A stretch of 64,000 nt of DNA from Prorocentrum cordatum (taxonomy: Eukaryota; Sar; Dinophyceae; Prorocentrales; Prorocentraceae), in the NCBI GenBank assembly GCA_963575745.1, contig CAUYUJ010014260.1:453976-517975 (forward strand). Direction: 5' to 3'. The notes under the pieces are model-generated. The model was given only the letters and a program-made list of their open reading frames with translations, made no database searches and was not told where the DNA came from. Made by a program: the position numbers and the translations under genes. Of the stretch, positions 44,083-55,400 are shown one piece after another. Within the stretch, counting starts at the first letter, position 1, and every line of letters starts with the position of its first letter.

Positions 44083-44205
44083 GGCGGGGGGAAGGCTTCT
44101 TGGGAGGGGGGGCTGCTTCTTAGAAGGCGCCGGCCTTGCATCTATAGAGGAGGCCCGCACCTTCTGAGACGCAGGGGTGCTTCTAAGAAGCCTTCCCCCC
44201 TCCCC
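44083..44205. repeat. Inverted repeat (GAAGGCTTCTT arms)
   Basis: GGGGGGAAGGCTTCTT at the left is matched by AAGAAGCCTTCCCCCC at the right. Inner GCTTCTTAGAAGG and CCTTCTGAGACGC segments extend the imperfect arms to about 45 bases around a loop of about 30. It may be a small MITE; there is no coding content. Confidence 0.5.
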
Positions 44206-44328
44206 CCATACAGTGGGGGCGTTGACCTAAGGAACGCTAAATAAGGAACGAGGCCCCTTTTTCCCATCAGTTAAAGTTTGATTTCCCATCGAAAACCTAA
44301 GGACAACCTAAGGCAAGCTGTGAAACAA

Positions 44329-44673
44329 TCAAGGAACACCGAGCCCCTCCCCAACGAAAAGCGTTCCTTCTTCAAGGCCCCGACTGTACCTTCTCTGCGC
44401 GTGGCTGCAGGAGAGGTCCTCCCACACCACGCCCTCGGCCGTCGCCTCGGCGCGCCCGGCGGTGTGCAGCAGGTGCTCCGCGCAGCGGCACAGGGCCCGC
44501 AGCCGGCTCTGCGTCGGCCACGTCGCCCACAGGGCCTGCGGGCTGGCGGCGTCTGCCCCGCCGTCGTCGTCCTCGGCCTCCTCCGAACATGCTGGCGTCG
44601 TGGAAGGCTCGCCGCGGGCGGTTTTGGCAATCGTCGGGCGCTGGGGGCCGCCGCCAGGCCCAGGGCAGTCCAA
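44329..44673 (-). CDS. Possible exon, unknown protein
   Basis: The minus strand encodes 114 residues of balanced composition, including an acidic stretch (CSEEAEDDDGGADAA) and SRLRALCRCAEHLLHTAGRA. It looks more like a coding exon than the repeats around it. A second plausible piece lies at 44941-45204 minus (GHALWNDMEELSIRES). No domain is recognised, the opposite strand is also open, and splice borders cannot be set. Confidence 0.25.
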   Translation of the reverse strand: MDCPGPGGGPQRPTIAKTARGEPSTTPACSEEAEDDDGGADAASPQALWATWPTQSRLRALCRCAEHLLHTAGRAEATAEGVVWEDLSCSHAQRRYSRGLEEGTLFVGEGLGVP

Positions 44674-46974
44674 ACGAGAAGCCGGCCCCGGGAGAAAAAG
44701 GGTCGGGACTTCGGGGGGCCCTGCACTGAAAAGTGAACTTCTCTTATTCGGCGTTCCGACGTTGGACAGAGGGGGGGGTCTGGCTCCAGACCTCTGCTAA
44801 ATGCGACTGTTTGCAGCAGTGCGTCCTATGGGGGAGACTCCACCTGCTCGAAACAGGTGTCAAAAACAGCCAAGATCTACTCCGCGGGGGCGGGGGAAGG
44901 GGAGGGTGCGAGGGCCAGAGCCGATCGGCAAAACAATATATCAGAAAACGACTACAAAGGCACATCGCGTGTTTGGGCATCCTGCTCCGCCATCGCTCTC
45001 CCTGATAGATAGCTCCTCCATGTCGTTCCACAAGGCGTGCCCTCGGGGCAAACCAGGCGTCTTGCTTGAGACCTCCGCACAACTTGCAGGGTGACTCTCA
45101 TCCTCGTCGCGGCGATCTTCAAGGAGACCTACAGGATCACCGGGATCACCTACCAGAAACCCCACGTGACCTTCCAGACTCTCTTCAAGCAGAAGCCCCT
45201 CCACCCGCAGTGCAGGGAGGCCACCAGGCGCACAGCCCCGACATCGTTGTCCACCAGGGCCGCCCCCACGAGAGTCCGACGACTACCACTGGCGCTGCCA
45301 ACAGGGCCACGAGACCCTTGCCGCAGCGAGACCACTCGCCACGGTTCGCTACGACCTTGCCGAGGTGTCCGACGACCGCGCGCGGCGCTGCTCAGTGTGG
45401 CCACCATGCCAGCACTCCAGCCAGGCTCCGTGTTGTCCCCCCTGGCAGTCCGCTGTGATCCTCCGCGTGAGTGGCCGCCGACTCCCGAGGATATCAGCCG
45501 CTCAACGCTCAATACCAACGGACCCCACGACGTCCGACGACCGTTCGCCTACCCACTTGCCGCCGACGACGGCCCGCCGACGCCAGACGACTGTCCGCCG
45601 AACCGAACGACGACTCGCGGCATAGTCCGCAGCGACCCTCCGCGCGAGCGTCCGCCAGCGCAGTCCACCGTGACCCCTCCGCCGAGCGTCCGATAAACCT
45701 CAACGGTGTTTCCGGCCAACAGGCCTGCACTCCAGCCAGTCCACGCGTGGGCGCGACGACCGGCACTTCGACAGACCAGTGCCTGACGGCCGACCGACGA
45801 TGCCGACGCCGACTCTGAAGAACACCGCCACAGGGGTCACCAGGCTCAAACGGTAGGCAGTCACCCTTTGTAACCTGCGCCGGGAGGGAGTTCATCCCAC
45901 CGCCCCTGTACCATATGCGGCGCCCCCTGCCTTGCGGGGAAGGCCTGCCAGGCACGTGCGGACTGGGGGCCTTGACGAGCTGTGGCCCGAATCGTTGCGA
46001 TCTCTGGGCGCGGCCTCGGTCGCCCCTGGCGTTGCCTCGCTCCCCGCTCCCTCCGCTGCAGCGCGCTGGCGCGCCCGGCGCCCGACCCGGCTGCCCCGCC
46101 CCGCGCCCCGGCGCCCCCTCTCCGCCTCGGCGCGCTGCCCCCCCCGGCCGCTGCTGCCCGCTGCTGCCCCGCGAGGGGCCGGCCCTGCCTGTCCTCGCCT
46201 TCTCTTCTCCGTGCTCGCCGGCCACGTCTTTGCACGGCGCGGCGCTGCGCCCGCCCGTGGGCACCCGAGCAGTGTGATTGTGCCTGCTGCGTGCGTGCCG
46301 CACCGTGGCCCGTTGGCTCCAGCCGCTCTGGCTGGAGGGGAGCGCTGCCGCGGGGCCGGAGGTTGGCCCCGACCTCCGGCATGCCGGCGGGGGGGCGCTG
46401 GGAAGGGGCGCCCCGGCCTGGCCCCTGCCCCCTTCGGGTGCCATGGCGGGCGCCCCTGTCGGCGGCGCGGGGGACCCGCGGCGCCAGCGGCCACCGCGCG
46501 CGCCGCCGGCGCCGCAGCCGCCCCACGCAGTGGCCGCTGGGCCCGCCGACTGCTGCCCTACCACTGCTCGACGCGCGCGCGCGGACTCCGCGCGGCTTTG
46601 CCTCCCGTGGCCTCCCGTGGCTTCCCGTTGCCGTCCGTGGCGCCACGGACGGCACCAGGAATGGGAGGCGCCTCCCATTGCCTCCCGTGGCCTCCCATTG
46701 CCGTACCCACTCCTGCCCCTGTGTCCCCATCCCTGTCTATCCTACCCTATATCTCCATCCATACCCGCGAACACTCGACAAGTGCGTGTGTGGTATGTGT
46801 ATGCGTGTGTGTGTGTGTGTGTGTTTGTGTGTGCTGGGCGCCCCCTCTTTCCTCCTCGTGCATCGTGACGCACTCCGCGTTTCGTACGACCTACCACCGC
46901 CCTATCCGCTAGCGCAGTGACTACGCCGAGCCGCCGACGCAAAAGTCTGTGTGTGTGCCGAAATTTCGAAGATT
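44674..46974. other. No supported gene; GC-rich
   Basis: Frames of 200-390 codons in all phases at 45.5-46.9 kb reflect extreme GC content. CGACGACCG repeats occur at 45.3-45.8 kb, CCTCCCGTGGCTTCCCG repeats at 46.6-46.7 kb and a (TG)n run at 46804-46832. Confidence 0.45.
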
Positions 46975-47365
46975 CGCCTGGTACCCGCCCGTTGACGCCT
47001 CGCGGGCGCCTCGTGTGCTGTGTGTGTCTGCCAGATTTCGCCGTGAAGCGTCTGGTGCACCGTGTGTGTGCCAAGGTTTCGCGTGGTGCCCGCCCGTTGG
47101 GACCTCGTAGGCGTCTCGCGGGCGCCTCGTGCGCTGGGCGGCCGCAAATTTATTGTTCCACATAGCCTACACCACATAGCTTACGCCGCACATGTTACAC
47201 CACACGATTTGCACCACACATTTGCACCACATAGGTTCACCACACAGTCTACACCAAGTAACATACACCTCGTAGATTGCCCCACTTAGCTTACACCGCA
47301 TAAAATATGTACCACTACGTGGCTTGAACCACGTGGTTTGCATCACTGACCCTGCGCCACATACG
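46975..47365 (+). repeat. Array of ~110-bp units and ~15-bp CACCACATAG units
   Basis: 46975-47150 holds two copies of a unit with TGGTACCCGCCCGTTG, CGCGGGCGCCTCGTG(T/C)GCTG and TGTGTG(T/C)C. 47160-47360 then holds about 12 units of CACCACATAGCTTACA type. A reverse-complement version of the same order lies at 50920-51400. Confidence 0.7.
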
Positions 47366-48180
47366 TAGCCTAAACCTCCACGGCGCAGTATCTTACTGCT
47401 TGCTTTCCACGCTTGCAGCAGAACGCCCCCCCAAAGGCCCCAGGAGGCCCCCAAAATAACGCAACGAGGGCCCCGAGATGCTTCCCAAAGGACCCCAAGT
47501 AGCCTCCCAAACATGCGTCTTGTCCACGATCAAATTTGGCCCCAAAATACCCCGAGAAGCGATCGAGAGGACCCCTCCTCCTCCTCCCTTTCCTCCTCCC
47601 CTCCTCCTCCTCAACCTACTCCTCCTCCTCTACCTTCCCGCTCGCCACGAGCATTCGTGACGATTCTGACCCCCAACACGCGATCTTCAATGCGCCCAAG
47701 GTGGGTCCCAGATGACCAAGGTGGCTTCCAAGACGAAGCTGGGAGGCCACCGCAGCCGCCAAGATGGCCGAAGTTGCCTTCAAGACAGCCGAAGAGGCCC
47801 CAAAGAAGGACGGCGCGTTTCCCGGGCTCTTGCCTTGATAACATTCGGCGGCGCGTTTCGACAAGGGGGGCGGGCCCCCCCCCAACACTCGGCGTCGTCG
47901 ATCAAAACCAAGGGGAACCCCTCTCCTCCCCCACACCCCGTCCCTACCGAACCCCACCCCCTCTCCCCTCCCAAAGGAGGGGACGGGGGGGTTCAAAACC
48001 CCCCCACCCCCCGGCGCCGGCGCCAGCGCTGGCGGCCGCCAGCAGCGCCGATCGCGGGGACGCAGCGACGATTACCAGAGGCAGCCCAAAAGGGGGGGGT
48101 TCAAACCCCCGCCCTGGCGCCGGCGCCGACGCTGGCGGCGGCAAGCAGCGCCGTCGCAGTTGCCGGCGACGACGGGGACG
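47366..48180. other. No gene seen
   Basis: A (TCC)n patch at 47568-47632 and CCAAGATGGCC/GCCTTCAAGAC-type short repeats at 47.7-47.82 kb, resembling 49.39-49.53 kb. Long plus-strand frames begin here but owe their length to the following CAC tract. Confidence 0.5.
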
Positions 48181-48184
48181 CAGC

Positions 48185-49065
48185 GACGACTACCACCACT
48201 ACCACCACCGCCGCCACTACCACCACCACCACCGCCTCAACCCACCACCACCACCACCACCAACCCACCACACAACCACCACCACCACCACCGCCCCACC
48301 ACCACAACCACCACCACAACTCACCAACACCACCAACACCACCACCACCACCACAAAACCCATCACCACTACCACCACCACCACAATCTACCACACCACC
48401 ACCACCGCCACAACCACCACCACTACCAGCAGCACAACCCACCGCCACCACCACAAACCACCAGACCACCACCACCGCCACCACCACCACCACCGCCAGC
48501 ACCTCCACCAACCACTGCCACCACCACAACTCACCACCACCAACAACACAAACCACCACCACACCAACACCACACCACAACAACCACCACCACCACCACC
48601 AACACAACTCACCATCACCACCACCGCCACAAAAACCCACCACCACTACCACCACCACCAACAATCTACCACACCACCACCACCACCGCCACAACCACCA
48701 CCACTACCAGCAGCACAACCCACCGCCACCACCACAAACCACCACACCACCACCACCACCGCCACTACCAGCACCAGCACCACTTCCACAAACCACTGCC
48801 ACCACCACAACCCACCATCACCACCACCACCACAACCACCACAAACCACCACCACACCACCACCAAACCACCACCACCACAACCCAGTACCACCACCACC
48901 ACCACCACAAACCACCACCACACCACCACCAAACCACCACCAGCACAACCCACCACCACAACCACCACCACCACCACAACAAACCACCACACCACCACGA
49001 CCAAAACCACCACCACTGCCACCACCACCACCACCACAACCCACCACCATAACCACCACCGTCGT
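48185..49065 (+). repeat. ~880-bp (CCA)n/(CAC)n-rich tract
   Basis: Almost nothing but A and C on the plus strand, arranged as CACCACCACAACCACC-type units with higher-order repetition (an ACCACCACCACAA block with variable spacing). It opens all three plus frames as poly-Pro/Thr/His and the minus frames as poly-Val/Trp/Gly. Confidence 0.95.
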
Positions 49066-50919
49066 CCTCGTCGGCACTCCACGCCGCCGCCGCCCGCCGC
49101 CGCAAGCGCCGGCGCCGGCCCAGAAAAGGAAATCGTCGTCCCCGCCGCCGCCACCAGCCGCCGCCGACGCAAGCGCCGGCCCGAGGAGAGGGGAAGCAAG
49201 GGAGGAAAGGGAGGGGGGGGGTCCGGATTCACCCCCCCCCCCCGCCAAGCGACCACAGAACGCGCTCTTTCCCAAAAAGCCCCAAGAGCGTTCTAAGAGA
49301 TCTCCTAAGAAGGCCCTCAGAGACACAAACTTTTGTGATCGCGATCGTGTTCTCAATGTTTTTCACGCTATCGCCTTTTCGAGCATCCGAAGCTCCAAGA
49401 CGGCCCCAGGGACCTCCAAGACCGCCCCAAGACGGCCCAAGAGGCCCCCAAGAAAAATCGAAGACATCCCGAGACGGCCCCGAAACGGCCCAAGAGGCGC
49501 TCAACACAGCCCAACAGAGTTCCAAAACAGTCCAAAGACGGGCCCAAGAGGGGGAACACGAACCGACAATTCGAGCCTTGAGACCGAAGTGGCCCCTAGG
49601 AAACCCCCAAGGACTTCCAAGGCGCGCACTAAGGACCGGCGGAACAAGCGAAGCGATTAAATACTTTACTGCTTGGGATCCGCGCTTGCAGACATTCCAT
49701 GTCAATCATGTTGAACTTGTGCAACGCCACGCTGGTGGAGAGAAGATCCTTTTCCAAACCGGAGCTCTCGCTGGGCAGCACCTTGAGCGTCAACTTTTTT
49801 GACACAGCAGGATCTCGCCTGAAGGGCAGGCCCACGGGACGTGCGTCTGTCTAAGGGGGGGGGCGCGCTCCCGCAGTGGATACGAATACTTCCACGAACT
49901 TGTGAGGAGGGGACTTGGGACAGAGGGGCGTGCTTACTGAAGCATCGTTGATGCATCCTGGGTTCACCCTGGTCCGCCTGCTCCACCTCCTGCCCCTTTA
50001 TCCTCCTCCCCCTCACTCATCCTTACAATCCTCGCTGCCCTTCTCCGCCTCACCCTCCTCTTGGTCCTTTTCCTCGTCCTCGCTCGGATCCCCCCCCGGC
50101 CGCCAGCATCCTCCTCCCTTCCCCGCCTGCCCTTCCCCCCGTTCGTGCTCCCCCTCCAGCTTGTGCTCCCGCCCTCTCCTCCTCCTGCTCCCCCCCCCCC
50201 CTCAAAGAGGATGAAGGGACACCCCTGCTCTGCTGAGGAGGAGGAGGGAGCAGGAGGAACAGCTGGGGGACTGACAGGAGGACGTGGAGGAGGAAGAGGA
50301 CCTTCTCCTCCAAGTCCTCCTGCTACAGTCGAGAAGGACTGGAGAGGACATGTGAAAGGATACGAGACCCCTCCGAGGGGCACATTTCCGCAGGAATGTA
50401 GAAGCCATGGGACGCTAAACAGTGGACATGATGGTACCCTTGATCTGGAATCAAGCTCGAACGCGCTGCTCTCCCCCACCCTTCTCATCCTCGGCTTCCT
50501 CGTCTTCACCGAGGGGCCTCAAGGCTTCCCTGGAGCGAGGTCTCGAGCGTGACCTTGCGCGGGCGAACGGGATGAGCCGCAGGGAGGACAGCACAGGCGC
50601 CTGTGTGAGCCCCAGGTCCCAAAGGAGCTTGGGACGCTGGTGAGGATGCAAATCCAACTGGCCTAACTACTCAATGCCCAGGTGGTCGCCCAGCTCAGCG
50701 CACATCTGTCTGTCCCGTGTTCCGCATGAAGGACGAAAGAACACGGCCGCAAACGACGAACAACTTGATGCGTATCCAACCCCAACCACTTTTCCTACCA
50801 GCGGCGCGACTCGGACACAAGGTCTTCAACTGAGCCACCAGAACATGTTTGCCAACGTGAACTCCACACACAGGCTTCGTGCACTCTGGATGTGCAAGCC
50901 GCGTGGTCCCAACTACACG
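49066..50919. other. No gene seen
   Basis: CCAAGACGGCCC-type repeats at 49.39-49.53 kb, then unique sequence and a CTC/GAG-rich stretch at 50.03-50.33 kb. No domain recognised in either strand. Confidence 0.5.
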
Positions 50920-51400
50920 CTGCAGGCTATGTGGTATGCTTCGTGGTGCAAACAATGTAGTACAAGCTATGTAGTGCAAGCTATGCCGCGCCTGCTAGGC
51001 GTTGCACCAACTATGCAGTGTAAGCAATGTGCTACAAGCTCTGTAGTGCCAGTTGTGTGGGGCATGCTATGCAGCGAAAGCTACGTGTTACGTGGTGAAA
51101 GCTATGTTATGCAAGCTCTTTGGTGAAAGCTGTGAGGGGCAAACCTGGTTGCGCAAGCCATGTGGTGCAAACTGTAACATGCAATGGTGTAGTGCTGCCT
51201 GCGCGTGGTGCAAACTGTGGTGCAAGCATTCGAGGCGCCCAGGTGCGGGCACGCGGCGAAACATCGACACGCCCTGCCAGCGCACAGGGCGCCCACGAGG
51301 CGCCCACGAACACGTGGCTAAACCCCGAACCACCAAGCCAATTCACGGGGCGCCCACGAGGCCCCCACCGACGGCGACGTGCCGCAACCCCACCACACAC
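50920..51400 (-). repeat. Inverted counterpart of the 46975-47365 array
   Basis: 50925-51205 has about 18 units of GTGGTGCAAGCTATG type, the reverse complement of the CACCACATAGCTT units at 47.16-47.36 kb. It is followed by CACAGGGCGCCCACGAGGCG units that match the reverse complement of the 46.98-47.15 kb repeats. The order is mirrored as well, so the two arrays form a large inverted pair about 3.5 kb apart. Confidence 0.7.
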
Positions 51401-52350
51401 CCAACCAATCACGTAGAGACGCAGACAATGACCCCTAGGTGCAAGCATTGACCGTGACATTCTGGCGCGCGCCTGCAGTTTAGCGCGAGAGCAGGGGTTC
51501 CAAATGTGAATGTTGCGACGGTGCGGAGCCGAGGGGGAGGAGGGAAGGAAGAGGAACGAGTAAACAAGGTGGAGAGTGGAAGCGCGGAAGAAGGGCGAGC
51601 TGGGAGGAGGGGAATGGATGACGACGGAAGAGAAATGAGGAAGTGGTGAGGCAGGATGAAAGAACAGGAGGATCAGCAAGGAGAGGAGGAGCGAGGAGGG
51701 CAGAACGAAGGACGGGGGCTCGAGCGGGGAGCAGGGGGAGGACGGAGGAGGGGAGGAAGTCCAGTGAACGGCGGGACTGCGGGCGCACTGGCTTCACGAT
51801 CTGCGGAGCTTGTTATTGCACAAATGGCGATGCACTCTATCACTCTCGCATTCCTCCGGCGCTGGCGTAGAGAAAGAGGGATCTCTGTGCACCAGCGTCA
51901 CCGTGCCATTCTGTGTGTCCTCTGGACTGCGGCTGGCGCCGGGGGAGAAATTCGTTATTTTTCACGCGCTCGCTCTCTCTCAGGCCACGGCTCACCTCAT
52001 GAATTTGCCTGTCGTAGGTCGGCTCGTGGGTTGCACCAAGCTTGCCTGGCGATTCTTTGAATCGCATGGCAGTTGAGGGTACGCAGATCTCTTCCTAATA
52101 CTGTAACAAGACAAGGACATTGCTTCCGTGGCCCGCGCATTCAAAGCTCAACAGTTGAGCTCTGTCACGAAAATTGCGCCCGAATGAATGACACGAAAAA
52201 GTTAAGCCGAAGTCGTGGTGCGCGCTTGGCGATCGACTGGGCTGCGGGTACTGGCGACAGCAAGGCCGCTTTCTCATTCCAGTGCCAGTGCTACAAACTG
52301 GCCCAACCATGATCGGCATGAAGCAACGCAGCTGGGAAGAACCACTGCTC
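51401..52350. other. No gene seen; downstream flank of the carotenoid oxygenase gene
   Basis: GGAGGA-type purine-rich sequence at 51.53-51.77 kb, then unique DNA. No polyadenylation signal can be named with confidence; dinoflagellates lack a fixed AATAAA. Confidence 0.5.
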
Positions 52351-52353
52351 GGA

Positions 52354-52486
52354 TCAGTCACCGAGCGAGCCTGCAGGCAGGAAGGAGCCATGGAGCCCAT
52401 ATGGAAGCCTGACGGGCAGCCACATGCGGCAAACTGGACCACGCTCCATGTCGTCCCCGTCAAAGACACACAGGCAGGTCGCGTTC
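52354..52486 (-). CDS. Carotenoid oxygenase, last exon
   Basis: Starts at the base after the introner acceptor AG and ends with TGA at 52354-52356: 133 bases, the third base of a split codon plus 43 codons and the stop. It encodes ATCLCVFDGDDMERGPVCRM, then PYGLHGSF, whose His is the fourth iron ligand of the family (the pyGfHG element near the C-terminus). Unspliced reading is out of frame, which proves the intron must be removed. Confidence 0.85.
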
Positions 52487-55400
52487 CTAGAGGCCTCCTA
52501 CATGGGGTCGGAGTAGATGGGGTCGAAGGATCGCACCGAATCGCCCATACATCGGCGATGCATCGGCGATGCACCGGCAATGCGTCGTCGACGTCGGCGG
52601 TGCATCGGCGACGCCGGCGTGAAGCAAATCGGGCCCCGCATCGAGCCGCATCGCCGATGCATCGGCGATGCGGCGCGATCCTCCGACCCCACCTACTCGG
52701 ACCCCATCGAGGAGGCCTAGAGTTCCTCCTGTGGTCGTCCATCACCCCCAGCATCCACGCGCCTGTGCCCGCGGCCTTGGGCACCACCACGGGCTCCTGG
52801 GCGAAGCAGCCGCCCCTGCGCGGGGCCTGCCACACGGACAAGCCCCCCGACCTGAGGTCGAGGCGGGCCCAGCCCGTGGCCGGGGAGGACAGCCCGTCGC
52901 AGTTCGAATACGTCATGTAGGCGTATGAGGCGCCAGCGCCGCCCTCCTCTGCAGGAAGCACGTGCGGGTGGTCCATGCAGACGGCCTCCAGGCCCGGGAA
53001 CACGGCGTGCTCCAGCAGGCGGGCGCCGGAGCCCGTGACCTCAATCCTCGTGCGCCAGTAGTGCGTGGGGGAGATCGCGTCGAAGTCTGGCGCTCGTCCG
53101 ACCCACGCCGCGAGGAAGCGGCCGCCGTTCCGCGCGAGGCCCTCGCGCTTCCACCCCGCGGAATACAGCGTCACCAGCCTCGCCGTGCCGTCCGTCGAGA
53201 CCTCCTCCTCCGCGTGCGAGTGATGGATGGAGAACCACGGCGGTGTCTCCACGACCAGGTGGCGCGGCCCGCCCGCCTCGTCCCGCGCGCCGTCGCGCGC
53301 GACGAGGTGGATCCTGCTCGGCGCGTCTGGATCGGCCTGGATGCCCTCGGCGGGGCCAGCCAGGCCGAGCAGGTACTTCGCCAGACCCTCGGGGGGGAGC
53401 TCCATCCTGTTCTCGGCGAAGACGTAGAAGCTGTTGGTGAACGCGCAGTCGTGGGGCGCAGTGCCCGCTCTCGTGCGGAAGGCGACCCGCGCCCGCGCCC
53501 GCCACTGCTCGTCCCGCTCGGTCACGGCGAACTCGACGACGCCGTCCAGAGGATTGTTCTTAGTAGACCATATGATGAGGCGCCTCTGCCGCTGGTCGAT
53601 GTGGGGGTGCGCCGTCACAGCGTCCCCGAATCCCAGCACCGAATCCAGAGGCTCGAACCCTAGAGTAGCAGCTGTGCCTTCTCGAAGTTCCTCGCCGAAG
53701 GTCTCCGGTCCGAGGGTCGCCAGGTCACTCCCATCTAGACGGTAGGGGAGACCAGTCTCATAGAGCGCGAGCATCTTCCCACCCCAGCAAACAACATGCG
53801 TATTGGCAACGTTCTTGATCTTTGTGTCCATTACGTTCTGCAGGGAACCCGCCGACCCACTCAGCGTTCGTGACTGGCTCGTCGGCGCAACGCCACCTCA
53901 TCCCGAACTGAAGTACGCCAACTTCAGTTGAACCGTCGTCGTCGTAATCGAGATCGAACAAAGAAGGGGGATCGAACACGTCGAAGGGGAACTGCTTCCC
54001 TTTGTCCTTTCCCCCCCTGGGGGGGGGTCCTGGGGAGAGGGGGGCGGGGGTGGTCCGGCAGACGGCTCTCCTCCTCCTCCTCCTCCTCCTCCTCCTCCTC
54101 ATTTGCCTCCTCCTCCTCCTGCTCCTGCTCCTCTTAATCCTCCTGCTCCTGCTCCTGCTCCTGCTCCTAGTCCTGCTCCTGCTCCTGGTCATGCTCCTGC
54201 TCCTGCTCCTGCTCCTCCTCCTCCTCCTACTCCTCCTCCTCCTCGTCCTTTCAAGTGATAGGCCGTCGCGTATCTGGTCTTTGAGGTTTTCCGCATCGTA
54301 GACTCGAGAGCTCTGTAAAAGGCAGATGGGAGCAGGCAGCAGCAGGAGACATGTTGGCAGAAGCGTGCTTGCTGGTGCATGTCAACGCCCGTCCTCGATT
54401 CTGTGGCTTCGTTATGACAAAGTGGCGCGGGGCGCCGCAATAGATGGCCGGAAGGGCTTAACACGTAATCCGCCTGCTGCTATGCGATTATCCACCCTGT
54501 CGGTGTTGCTCTGAGCATCGCAGGCCCGACGCACATCCGCACGCCTGTGGCGCGCCGTCCTGATGGCCTCCTGAAGCGAGGCCGCCTCAGCGGAGACCTT
54601 CACGCTCACGCGCCCACCTTTCCCTGCCATGGTCAGGTCACCCCTCCCCGCTTCCAACTTCGTCAAAACGTCCGTCAAGTGCACGGGCGTATCGCACCAC
54701 TCCTGGTCAACTCCGTCCTGGGAAGCATCTCTCGTGGGGCTGCGATGATGACTCGACTTCGACGATCTGCAATCTGGCGGGCACCCGCGAGTAGATGGGT
54801 CCCCAGGCTATTCGCCTCACTGTTCCACTTGGTGGGGGTCAGAATCGCCGCGTCGTCAATCAAGTCGCCAAGCGCCTGGCATGACTTGACCACCACGTAG
54901 TAGAAGGCTCGGATCCACTTCAATGTTCCAGCTCCTTCAGTGAGTCTGCGGGATCAGCTCCCACTGAGGCTCTACAAGATGTCTTGACCACTGAATTGCC
55001 CCAGTCCAAGAAGTGAGCCGGTCCTTCGCCGCACTTGCGTAAAGGCCTTCGTCTGAGACCTCGCACGCGCGAAACCGAGCTGGGACTTCACCTTCTCGCC
55101 GAGTGGGCGTAGGATCAGGTCGTCGACGTTGTTGAGACTGTTGTCCGCAAACACGATAGCACGTTGGTCTCATCATGTTTAAGCGCATCGCCTCCGAAGT
55201 AAAGGCGCGCGCCGCGCGTCTCTTTGCAATAGCTCAACAGCGTGCTCACCTACAGTAGGTGCTGTGCCGTGTCCTGGTCCTTCTGCTGTGCCAGGGAGCC
55301 ATCGCCGAACGAGACGTCCGCCTGGAGCTGCCTCGAAAGCCATCCGAGCAGGCCGATCACCGACTCTGCGAAACTCCTCTCTTTATGCGTATTCAATGCC

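Noticed and set aside
45509-46678. 389-codon minus-strand frame and overlapping plus-strand frames
   Set aside because: Extreme GC content leaves nearly every phase open. The products are Ala/Arg/Gly/Pro-rich with no recognisable motif.
48090-48120. tRNA T-arm-like GGGGGTTCAAACCCCC
   Set aside because: No acceptor stem, D-arm or anticodon arm can be drawn around it; homopolymers produce the hairpin.
47513-49660. 715-codon plus-strand frame
   Set aside because: Most of it is the CAC/CCA tract read as Pro/Thr/His; all three plus frames and several minus frames are open in the same place, and no domain is visible outside the tract.
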